Below, piece by piece: positions 22,896 to 30,694 of a stretch of 55,580 nucleotides of DNA. The stretch comes from JAPLMI01 sp043798375. Its GTDB lineage: Bacteria > Omnitrophota > Gorgyraeia > 2-01-FULL-45-10. The stretch is taken from positions 1 through 55,580 of the forward strand of contig JAZDOS010000027.1 in NCBI GenBank assembly GCA_043798375.1, read 5' to 3'. The position numbers were made by a program, and so were the translations under genes. The notes beneath the pieces are model-generated. The model worked only from the letters and a program-made list of their open reading frames with translations. It had not been told where the DNA came from and did no database searches. Every line of letters begins with the position of its first letter. Position 1 is the first letter of the stretch.

Positions 22896-25772
22896 TTACA
22901 CTGCCTCGTGAACAAGTTTTGCCATTTCATTCAATTTTCCGATTTCATTTATATTTACAGGCCTAATCACAACGTGCAGAGAACCTGATTGGAGCAATCT
23001 TCGTAGCCCGTTCTTGTCAAACGTTGATATCGTTTCTATAACGTCTGCCTCGCTCGCACCGCATAATAGGCCAATTCCGCGCGCTATCAATTCCACGGCC
23101 GTATTCTGATCTCTAATATCTGAAGGTGTTACTTCTTTTTTCTGTGTTATCTGCTTTCGAATATTCTCATAATCGAATATTTTTAACGCTATCGCCCCGC
23201 ATGTCATTACAGGAACATACCCCACTCCGGCTTTGATTTCCGTGTAAAGAGTATATAAAGAATTTGCTTTTACTCTAGTATCCCAAGGGGTATCGAGAGT
23301 GCCTTTTTCTTTCATCGCAAAAATTATTACGCGCTCCTTGCCGATATCGCTAGCTGCTTTTTCGACCTTCGCAGCTATCGTATCACGCTGGTTGGGTGTG
23401 AATGGAATAACCTCAACATTGGTGATTTGATATTTGTCTTTCAATATACGCTGAAGTCCGATTTTTGCGGATTCTGCGCTAGCTTTAGTATTTTCCGGAT
23501 GTTCTACATAGATTTTATACTGTTTAGTCAGATCCAATCGCCCTGGCAATGCCTTTAATACCGTCTTATTGAACTCAATCATGTCGGAGCGCCACTTCGT
23601 TATATCTCCTTCAGGCTGCGGTACTTCAATATATGTTCTGTCATTTTCTGTATATGTTTTCAGCACAATACGGTAAGGCGCGCCGGGGACACCTTCTATC
23701 ACTTCTCCTTGACCGGCTTTGATCAACACTTCACCGGCGTAGTCCTTTCCGCCGGCCATCGCGATCACACCTGTTATGCCCCTAACAACCTGATAATATT
23801 TGAAAACGGCGGCTACTTTTTTATCTCCTGCAACTTGAGGGCCCTGTCCCGGCGCGCCTTCGGTAATTCCGGCGGCTCGCGACCAATTCATTGATTCATT
23901 ATCCAATAACACGGCGTCGACGGCATGATTTTCAAGTGGTCCGGATACAAATGCCGCGTTGAAAGTTATTCCATGCGATGTTACCGAAAAACTTTCCAAC
24001 GCTTTTTCATTCTCTATGGGATTTCGCGAGATTACGATAAAGCCCGCGGCCGTCTGAATAGTAAAATCTTTATTTGCCATAAGCCGCGGCAGCATATCTA
24101 TCTCGAGGCCTATAATATTCTTTACAAGGGTGGGGACGAGCATCTGCGAAAAAGGCGTTTCGATGGCGAGCATCGATTTCGCGGGTGCGGCTGCGGCGGG
24201 CGCGGGGGGCGTATAGGAAACGGCCGTTTTTAAAAATTCGTCTGTCGGCGTCATTCCGCCGGCGAGCAAATTAAAATACGGATTATCGTCCTGGTCGGCC
24301 TTGAACTTCGGCATTATTTTGGCGTATGAATATCCCTTATCCTTAAACAATTTGAATAGATTTGCTGAGTGAAAACCGCCCGTAACGAGTATCGCAACAT
24401 TCTTCTTATCGGAAGCGAGTTTTGCTTCTATGTTCTTCAAAAACGCGTCGTCCCTTTTGAAAGAATATTCGTAGAACTTTTCCATTTCGTTTCTGTAAGT
24501 ATCAAGTGAATTCAGTTTCTCATCCGGTGTAAATTTCAATCCGTAAACGGGGCCTTTTCTGATGAAGAAGCCCGTAAAATTTTTCACATCAAAATCGTCT
24601 TTATGGGCGCTGTAATAATCGAAATCTTCCTTTATAAGGGACGTATTGAAGATGGCCTTTAAGATCGTCAGGTCCTTGTCGAGGCGCCGGATCTTTCTCT
24701 GGTCTATAGTCCCGGCGAGCCTGTCCGCGACCAGCGCTTCGACATCTTCCATCTCCTTTAAAAGCGCTGATTTATCGATCGATTCGTAAGTCTTGAGATA
24801 TTGCGAATATTTAACAAGGTTGGGCATCCCCCTAAAATCGGCGTTTGCGATCTTCGCCTTTTTAAAAAGATAGCCGTAGAAGGCTTCCGACGGTATTTCC
24901 CCCGCTTTATATTCCGCGCCGCATCGAGCGAGCTCTTTAAGATCGCCTTTCGGCAGGACAGATTCGAGTTTATTTATAAGGGTGCCCCGCTCCCTTTCCG
25001 CTTCTTTGAAGTTAATGGCGGCCTCTATCCTGATGGTAGCGAACAGGCTCGACAGGTTTTTGTAAGGCGCGATCGGGATATTATTCGCTTCGGCCTTTTC
25101 TTTGAGATAGGCGGCGTAGGCCTTGAAACTTATCTTATATTCCCTATGCGCTATGGTTTTTTCGTCGAGCTCTTTTAAGCGCGGGGAATAGGTTTTCAGC
25201 TTAAGGTTATCCATCGCCCGGGACAACGTCTTGAGATATGAATCCGCCTCTTTCTTGAACGCGAGCGAATCCCTGTAAACTTTAAGATTTTTAAAATAGA
25301 GGCCCTCGTCCTCGATACCGTAAAGTTCGAGTGATCCGGGATTATTTATCGCCAGGAACTCCGCGCCCGTCACTATCCCTTCTTTGACAAAGTAGTCGCT
25401 CACTTTTTCTCTTATCAGGGGGTCTTTGATGTTGTCGAACGCGGAAAAGTCGTAAGTGCCTCTACCGCCCTCGAGGAAGACGAGGCGGGCATTATAGAGG
25501 CCTGAGAAATTCGAGACAATATCCGCTATGGAATGCTGGGCGTTGTAATTGCAGTGGGCGTCCTGGATGTGCAGAATGGTTTTGCCGTTCGTGCCTTTGA
25601 AGACGGAGCTTACTTCTCCGAGGCCGGCGGGCAAAGTAAGCGTTTCTATGTCGAACGCATCCCGCGCCGCCGTCGGCCGCGCAGACTCAAGGCCGCCCGC
25701 AGCCTCGCTCGTGGACAAGAAGGCCGCTATTACGATGACAGAGGTTATGAGACGAAATCTCTTCTTCGACAT
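22896..25772 (-). CDS. Large exported protein with ChaN/TraB-like N-terminal domain
   Basis: A 958-residue exported protein with signal MSKKRFRLITSVIVIAAFLS. Residues about 60-500 look like the ChaN/TraB (EreA-like) fold: TILHIQDAHCNYNAQHSIAD (His-rich), ARLVFLEGGRGTYDF with a conserved E-G, and the late VTGGFHSANLFKLFKDKGYS. Residues about 500-958 are unassigned and contain P-Y-R-I-V-L-K-T-Y-T-E-N and V-P-V-M-T-C-G-A-I-A-L-K-I-F-D segments, seemingly a second alpha/beta domain. ATG 25772 has GGGAG about nine bases ahead, better than the frame start at 25796. It is co-oriented with the FecR gene. Function unknown. Confidence 0.65.
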   Translation of the reverse strand: MSKKRFRLITSVIVIAAFLSTSEAAGGLESARPTAARDAFDIETLTLPAGLGEVSSVFKGTNGKTILHIQDAHCNYNAQHSIADIVSNFSGLYNARLVFLEGGRGTYDFSAFDNIKDPLIREKVSDYFVKEGIVTGAEFLAINNPGSLELYGIEDEGLYFKNLKVYRDSLAFKKEADSYLKTLSRAMDNLKLKTYSPRLKELDEKTIAHREYKISFKAYAAYLKEKAEANNIPIAPYKNLSSLFATIRIEAAINFKEAERERGTLINKLESVLPKGDLKELARCGAEYKAGEIPSEAFYGYLFKKAKIANADFRGMPNLVKYSQYLKTYESIDKSALLKEMEDVEALVADRLAGTIDQRKIRRLDKDLTILKAIFNTSLIKEDFDYYSAHKDDFDVKNFTGFFIRKGPVYGLKFTPDEKLNSLDTYRNEMEKFYEYSFKRDDAFLKNIEAKLASDKKNVAILVTGGFHSANLFKLFKDKGYSYAKIMPKFKADQDDNPYFNLLAGGMTPTDEFLKTAVSYTPPAPAAAAPAKSMLAIETPFSQMLVPTLVKNIIGLEIDMLPRLMANKDFTIQTAAGFIVISRNPIENEKALESFSVTSHGITFNAAFVSGPLENHAVDAVLLDNESMNWSRAAGITEGAPGQGPQVAGDKKVAAVFKYYQVVRGITGVIAMAGGKDYAGEVLIKAGQGEVIEGVPGAPYRIVLKTYTENDRTYIEVPQPEGDITKWRSDMIEFNKTVLKALPGRLDLTKQYKIYVEHPENTKASAESAKIGLQRILKDKYQITNVEVIPFTPNQRDTIAAKVEKAASDIGKERVIIFAMKEKGTLDTPWDTRVKANSLYTLYTEIKAGVGYVPVMTCGAIALKIFDYENIRKQITQKKEVTPSDIRDQNTAVELIARGIGLLCGASEADVIETISTFDKNGLRRLLQSGSLHVVIRPVNINEIGKLNEMAKLVHEAV

Positions 25773-25883
25773 TTTAGCGCTCCCTCGACGCTCCATAATA
25801 GGGATAAAATTACCCCTTTATACTAATATATCACCTATAACGGCTCCGGGCAATAGCCGGAGCGGTAACTTTTTCATGTCTAA

Positions 25884-25912
25884 CCCCGTTAGAAACTTAG
25901 TTTCTAACGGGG
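25884..25912. repeat. Perfect inverted repeat after the ABC exporter operon
   Basis: CCCCGTTAGAAAC (25884-25896) and GTTTCTAACGGGG (25900-25912), 13-bp arms and a three-base loop, directly after the last permease stop. It belongs to the CTAAC/GTTAG palindrome family and may act as a T-less terminator or RNA 3' end stabiliser. Confidence 0.65.
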
Positions 25913-25913
25913 T

Positions 25914-27047
25914 CTAACCGAGGCTCTTGCGGAATCGAAAAACGCTGAAGGCAATTACCGCCACACCCATGATAAAAAGCGGCAATAACTGCGCCCAAAG
26001 AATCTCGATACCTACACCCTTTAAAAAGATGCTCCTTATGACGACCATGAAATACCGCAGAGGATTTAAGAATGTGAACCACTGGATAACGTGGGGCATG
26101 TTCGCTATCGGATAAGCGAACCCGGAAAGAAGCACCGTCGGCATGAAGAAAAGGAAGACCGACATCATCGCCTCCTGCTGGGTCGAGGATATCGTCGACA
26201 TGAACAGCCCTATTCCAAGGGTGGTAAACAGGTATATGCAGGTGGAAAACAGCAGTAGAACGAGGTTCCCCCTCAACGGCACATGGAACCATAGCACTCC
26301 GAGTATGGTTATGAGGGTGATCTGGATAAGCGCGAGTATCGCGAACGGAAGAAGCTTGCCCAAAATAAGCTCGAGCGGCTCCATGGGGCTCACGGTCAAC
26401 TGCTCCATCGTGCCGATCTCTTTCTCCTTCACTATTGCCATGGCGCTCAACAGTAACGACATCATCGTCACTATGGTGCATATTACGCCCGGCAGATAGT
26501 AGTTCCTTGAGACGAGGTTGCCGTTGAACCACGGGCGGTCCCTCAGGTCTACGCTGGGAGAGCTCCATACCTTGCCTGTCGCCAGGCCCCTCGCCTTTAT
26601 TATATCGTCCCCGTAATCCGACACGACCGTATTGGCGTAGCCCATAATGATCATGGCTGTATTCGAGTCGGTGCCGTCAAAGGCGAGCTGCAGTTGGGCG
26701 TCTTTGTTGCCCTCGAGGTCACGGCCGAAACCGCGGTCGATATGAATCACGACGCTCGCGTCCCCCGCATTGAGAACGTCATCCTGTTCCTTCTGGGTGG
26801 TTATGTAATATTTGGGCACAAAATATTTTGAGAATGTGAACCTGCGCAGGAGCTCGCGGCTTTCCACGGAGTTATCCCTGTCGAGAATGGCGGTCGGGAC
26901 ATAGTTGATGTCCTTATTCGCGGCGTAGCCGAAGAGGATTATCTGGACAAGCGGGGTGATGAAGATGATCGTCTTCATCCGCGGGTCGCGGAAGACCTGC
27001 TTGAATTCCTTGATGAGTATGGCGCCTACGCGCTCGAAACTTATCAT
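25914..27047 (-). CDS. ABC-2 type transporter permease (YbhR/YhhJ-like)
   Basis: A 377-residue ABC-2 permease. One N-terminal membrane segment (IIFITPLVQIILFGYA) is followed by a large periplasmic domain (about 50-170) and five C-terminal helices (VICTIVTMMSLLLSAM through the last). The conserved EKEIGTMEQLTVSPMEPLE segment lies in the cytoplasmic loop before the core helices. It is the last gene of the exporter operon, and its ATG overlaps the stop of the other permease by four bases. The two permeases likely form the heterodimeric channel of a drug- or lipid-type exporter. Confidence 0.9.
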   Translation of the reverse strand: MISFERVGAILIKEFKQVFRDPRMKTIIFITPLVQIILFGYAANKDINYVPTAILDRDNSVESRELLRRFTFSKYFVPKYYITTQKEQDDVLNAGDASVVIHIDRGFGRDLEGNKDAQLQLAFDGTDSNTAMIIMGYANTVVSDYGDDIIKARGLATGKVWSSPSVDLRDRPWFNGNLVSRNYYLPGVICTIVTMMSLLLSAMAIVKEKEIGTMEQLTVSPMEPLELILGKLLPFAILALIQITLITILGVLWFHVPLRGNLVLLLFSTCIYLFTTLGIGLFMSTISSTQQEAMMSVFLFFMPTVLLSGFAYPIANMPHVIQWFTFLNPLRYFMVVIRSIFLKGVGIEILWAQLLPLFIMGVAVIAFSVFRFRKSLG

Positions 27048-28186
27048 GCGACCTTCTTCCTGAATTTTCTCACGGCCAGAGTAAGCATGACGGCGGCGAA
27101 TAACACCAGAAACGCCGCCTCATCCCACATAGAGCTGATAGTATTGCCTTTTAAGAACAGCTCTCTTAAGATGATTATGTAATAACGCGCCGGGATCAGG
27201 TACGTGATTAGTTGAAGCGCCTTCGGCATGTTGAAGATGGGATAGATGAACCCGGAAAGTATTATCGTCGGTATCATAGTCGTCAGCACCGCGAGCTGGC
27301 TTGCCATCAATTGCGTTTTCGCGACGATGGAGATCAGTATGCCCTGCGCCAGCGCGCCCGTCAGGAAAAAAAAGCTCAATATTAAAAGCAGTAAGTAGCT
27401 CCCCCTGAACGGGACGCCGAATAAAAACCTCGCCATCAACACGCCTACCGCAAGATCGAATAGCCCTATGGCGAAATACGGGAGGAACTTGCCGATGATG
27501 AGCTCCGGCCCTTTCACCGGAGTGGATATGAGCTGCTCCATCGTGCCCCTCTCCCATTCCCGCGCGATGCATATGGATGTCAGGAGCGCCGCTATTATCA
27601 TGATGATCATCGCGATGACGCCCGGGACGATGAACCACGTGCTCGTAAGCCCCATGTTGAACCAGATACGCGTCCTGGCATCGAGCGACTTAACGGGTTT
27701 TATGCCGTAACCGGCGAGCGCGCTTCTCAGCAATTCCGTGTTATATTTCTCTACGACCGAACGCACATAACCTCTTGCTATAGTCGCGGTATTGGCGTCG
27801 CTTCCGTCCATCAGAAGCTGCAGCTCGGCGGGCTGGCCCGATTCAATACGTTCCGAGAAGTTTTTCGGGATAACGAGCGCCATTATCACTTCGCCGGAAT
27901 TTATCATCCGCTCGATATCCCGGTAGTTATCGGTGTATTTGATTATCCTGAAATACCTGGAATCCCTGAAATTGTACAGGAACTTGCGCGAAAGCATCGA
28001 AGAGGCGTCCTGGTTCCAGACGACGGTGCGGACGTGGTCGATATCGAGCGAAAGCCCGTAGCCGAAAATCAAAAGAAGAAATATCGGGATCCCGAGGGCC
28101 AGCGCGAGCGAGCGGGGATCGCGCTTGATCTGGACGAATTCCTTCCAGGCTACGGCCTTAATTCTTTTTAGGCTCTTCTTTGTCAT
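27044..28186 (-). CDS. ABC-2 type transporter permease (YbhS-like)
   Basis: A 380-residue ABC-2 permease with the same plan as its downstream neighbour: first helix SLALALGIPIFLLLIFGYGL, periplasmic domain about 55-170 with NTATIARGYVRSVVEKY, then five membrane helices from WFIVPGVIAMIIMIIAALLT. The segment EWERGTMEQLISTPVKGPEL marks the family. Its first 29 bases overlap the end of the upstream ATPase gene, showing tight coupling. It is the partner permease of a YbhFSR-like system. Confidence 0.9.
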   Translation of the reverse strand: MTKKSLKRIKAVAWKEFVQIKRDPRSLALALGIPIFLLLIFGYGLSLDIDHVRTVVWNQDASSMLSRKFLYNFRDSRYFRIIKYTDNYRDIERMINSGEVIMALVIPKNFSERIESGQPAELQLLMDGSDANTATIARGYVRSVVEKYNTELLRSALAGYGIKPVKSLDARTRIWFNMGLTSTWFIVPGVIAMIIMIIAALLTSICIAREWERGTMEQLISTPVKGPELIIGKFLPYFAIGLFDLAVGVLMARFLFGVPFRGSYLLLLILSFFFLTGALAQGILISIVAKTQLMASQLAVLTTMIPTIILSGFIYPIFNMPKALQLITYLIPARYYIIILRELFLKGNTISSMWDEAAFLVLFAAVMLTLAVRKFRKKVA

Positions 28187-29123
28187 AATTCTCTATGGAC
28201 GAAACAAAAACGTCCTCAAGCGACGGAAGGATCTTATTGACGGTGAAATCCCCCGCCTTTTGTTCTTTCAGGAATTTTTTTATCGCCGGTATGGCCCTGG
28301 AGCTGGAGTAAACGACGGCGTGGATATTGCTTCCGAAGAGCGCCGCCTCTTTGACGCCGTCAAGCTTGGTAATCCTCTCGAGCCAGGCCTGGGAATCGGC
28401 CAGCGTTATCTCGAGCACATCGTTCTTCATCTCGTTGGTCTTCATCTCGCCGGGTGTGCCCGCGGCGATGATCGTCCCGCGGTAGATGAGGACCATGCGG
28501 CTGCAGTTCTCCGCCTCGTCCATATAGTGGGTGGTGACGAAGACCGTCACCCCTTGAGCCGCCAGTTCTTTTATGACGCCCCAGAAGTTGGCGCGCGTTA
28601 TCGGGTCGACGCCCGAAGTCGGCTCATCAAGAAATATTATCCTCGGTTTATGTATGAGGGCGCATCCCAGGGCGAGGCGCTGTTTCCACCCGCCGGCAAG
28701 CGTGGCGGTAAGCCTGGATTCCATGCCTTCCAGGTTGGCGGTGCGGACGGTCGCCTCGAAACGTTCCTTCTTCCGGTCTTTGGGGATCCTGTATATGCCG
28801 CTGTAGAAATTGATATTCTCCTCGACGGTCAGGTCGTTGTAGAGGGAGAACTTCTGGGACATGTAGCCGATATGCTCTTTTATTTTTGACTGCTCTTTGA
28901 CGATATCGAACCCTCCGACCCGGCCGCTGCCCGACGTCGGAGAGATAATCCCGCAGAGCATCCTTATGGTGGTCGATTTGCCGGCGCCGTTGGGCCCGAG
29001 GAACCCGAAGATCTCGCCGCGCTTGACCTCGAAATTGATCCGGTTTACGGCCGTGAAATCTCCGAATTTTTTTTCGAGGTTCCGGACGCTTACCGCAATA
29101 TCATCGGTCATTTCGCTTCGCAT
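28158..29123 (-). CDS. ABC transporter ATP-binding protein (second of two)
   Basis: A 321-residue ABC ATPase. Walker A is GFLGPNGAGKSTT, the Q-loop is in YMSQKFSLYNDL, the signature LAGGWKQRLALG departs from LSGGQ (Ala and Trp), and Walker B is IIFLDEPTSGVDP with a following H-loop (VFVTTHYMDEAE). About 85 residues after the core form a regulatory tail typical of DrrA/YbhF-type proteins. It overlaps the first ATPase gene by 16 bases and the permease by 29. With the other ATPase it supplies the two nucleotide-binding domains that YbhF carries in one chain. Confidence 0.92.
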   Translation of the reverse strand: MRSEMTDDIAVSVRNLEKKFGDFTAVNRINFEVKRGEIFGFLGPNGAGKSTTIRMLCGIISPTSGSGRVGGFDIVKEQSKIKEHIGYMSQKFSLYNDLTVEENINFYSGIYRIPKDRKKERFEATVRTANLEGMESRLTATLAGGWKQRLALGCALIHKPRIIFLDEPTSGVDPITRANFWGVIKELAAQGVTVFVTTHYMDEAENCSRMVLIYRGTIIAAGTPGEMKTNEMKNDVLEITLADSQAWLERITKLDGVKEAALFGSNIHAVVYSSSRAIPAIKKFLKEQKAGDFTVNKILPSLEDVFVSSIENYDKEEPKKN

Positions 29124-29839
29124 TCCTTTATTATCGCGATGAACGCCTCCTCGAGCGTCTTCGCGCCGCGCTCTTTCTTGATCGCTTCCGGCGTGTCGCA
29201 GCGCAGAAGCTTTCCTTTATTCATCAGGCCGACCCTGTGGCAGCGCTCGGCCTCGTCGAGATAGCAGGTGGAGCAGAATATCGTGACCTTCTCTTTAAGA
29301 AGATCGTAAAGTATATTCCAGAAATCTCTTCTCGATACGGGATCGACGCCGTTGGTGGGCTCGTCGAGGAAAAGGACGCGCGGCGTATGGATGAGCGCGC
29401 AGGCGAGCCCCAGCTTCTGCTTCATCCCGCCGGACAGCTTGCCGGCAAAACGCCCTTTAAACGGCAGGAGCCCCGAAAAGCCGAGGAGGCGTTCGATCGA
29501 TTCCGCGCGCTTTTCCTTGGCGACGCCGTAGACATCGGCGTAGAAATTGATATTCTCCTCGACGGTCAATTCTTCGTACAGGCCGAAACGCTGGGACATG
29601 TAGGCGATCTCTTCCTTCAGGGCCTCGGCTTCTTTCACGGTATGTTTGTTGTAAACCCACGCCTGGCCTTCCGTGGGATCGAGGATACTTGTAAGGAGGC
29701 GCATCGTGGTAGTCTTCCCGGCGCCGTCGGGGCCGACGAGTCCGAATATCTCGCCCTCTTCAACTTCGAGATTCAGGCGGTCGAGGGCGGTGAGGTCCGC
29801 GAATTTGCGGGTGAGGTTTTCGGCCTTGATAGTGACCAT
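29108..29839 (-). CDS. ABC transporter ATP-binding protein (first of two)
   Basis: A 243-residue ABC ATPase with no C-terminal extension. Walker A GLVGPDGAGKTTTM has Asp where Asn is common. Q-loop YMSQRFGLYEEL, signature LSGGMKQKLGLA, Walker B VLFLDEPTNGVDP. In place of the usual H-loop Thr-His it reads IFCSTCYLDEAERC: the H-loop His is replaced by Cys, so this domain may be catalytically weak, making the ATPase pair asymmetric. It lies three bases after HlyD and overlaps the second ATPase gene. Confidence 0.9.
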   Translation of the reverse strand: MVTIKAENLTRKFADLTALDRLNLEVEEGEIFGLVGPDGAGKTTTMRLLTSILDPTEGQAWVYNKHTVKEAEALKEEIAYMSQRFGLYEELTVEENINFYADVYGVAKEKRAESIERLLGFSGLLPFKGRFAGKLSGGMKQKLGLACALIHTPRVLFLDEPTNGVDPVSRRDFWNILYDLLKEKVTIFCSTCYLDEAERCHRVGLMNKGKLLRCDTPEAIKKERGAKTLEEAFIAIIKECEAK

Positions 29840-29842
29840 CGG

Positions 29843-30694
29843 CTATTGCACCGTGATATAGGCATCGGCCGGCATGCCCGGCTTCAGGTCGAGGCTCGAA
29901 TTGTCGGCCCTGACCTTGATCCTATATACATACTTAACCCTCTCTTCGTCGGTCTGGATATATTTGGGGGTGAATTCGGTCTGCGAGGATATGAACGAGA
30001 CCCATCCTTTATATTTCTTGTTTGGGTAACTGTCCGTCTTTACATAGGCTTCCTGATTGAGGTGGACGCGGCCCAGGTCTTTTTCGTCGATGTACGCCGT
30101 CACCCAGATATTGCCCAGGTCCACCGCCGTAAATACGGGCGCGCCTGCCTGGACGACCTCGCCTTCCTCGGCGCTCCTGACAAGGACATAGCCGTTGAGC
30201 GGCGAGACGAGCTCCGCGAATCCGAGCCGCGTATCCGCAAGTTCCAGCTGCGCCCTCAGCTTTTCCATATTGGATTTTTCGGTATCGCGCTTCGTCCTGT
30301 AGACGTCCCTCTGCTGGGCCGAGATGGCGCCCGCCTTGAAAAGGTTCTCGGCCCTGATATAGTCGATCTCGTTCAACTGCAGCTGAAATTCGGAAAGCCT
30401 GAGCGCCGCCGCGGCCTCGGCTTTTACTTTTGAGAGTTCGTCGGTGTCGAGCCGCGCCACGAGCTGGCCCACCCCCAGCTCATAGCCCTCGTCGACGAGG
30501 AGCTCCTCGATCTTGCCCTCGACCCTGAAGGATATCCGCACATCGTACCCTTCTATGTTGCCCGAAACCTTGATAATGTTCTTCCGGCGCTCCTTGTTTA
30601 TGAGGTAAATTCCGGCCGATAAGAATACTATCGCCAAAACGACGGCGATCACCGCGAACTTATTGACTTTGATCTTTTTAATATCGATCTTCAT
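29843..30694 (-). CDS. HlyD/YbhG-family membrane fusion protein
   Basis: A 283-residue periplasmic adaptor with one N-terminal membrane anchor (FAVIAVVLAIVFLSAGIYLI). The lipoyl/barrel-sandwich half-motifs are GNIEGYDVRISFRVEGKIEE and LVSPLNGYVLVRSAEEGEVV, separated by a long coiled-coil hairpin (about 90-150). The beta-barrel part holds NIWVTAYIDEKDLGRVHLNQ. It links the inner-membrane ABC exporter to the TolC-like channel. Its ATG overlaps the TolC-fusion stop (ATGA). Confidence 0.92.
   Translation of the reverse strand: MKIDIKKIKVNKFAVIAVVLAIVFLSAGIYLINKERRKNIIKVSGNIEGYDVRISFRVEGKIEELLVDEGYELGVGQLVARLDTDELSKVKAEAAAALRLSEFQLQLNEIDYIRAENLFKAGAISAQQRDVYRTKRDTEKSNMEKLRAQLELADTRLGFAELVSPLNGYVLVRSAEEGEVVQAGAPVFTAVDLGNIWVTAYIDEKDLGRVHLNQEAYVKTDSYPNKKYKGWVSFISSQTEFTPKYIQTDEERVKYVYRIKVRADNSSLDLKPGMPADAYITVQ

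Noticed and set aside
25850..25880. CTCCGG/CCGGAG hairpin followed by TTTTT on the plus strand as a terminator
   Set aside because: No plus-strand gene precedes it; on the minus strand no T-run follows the stem.
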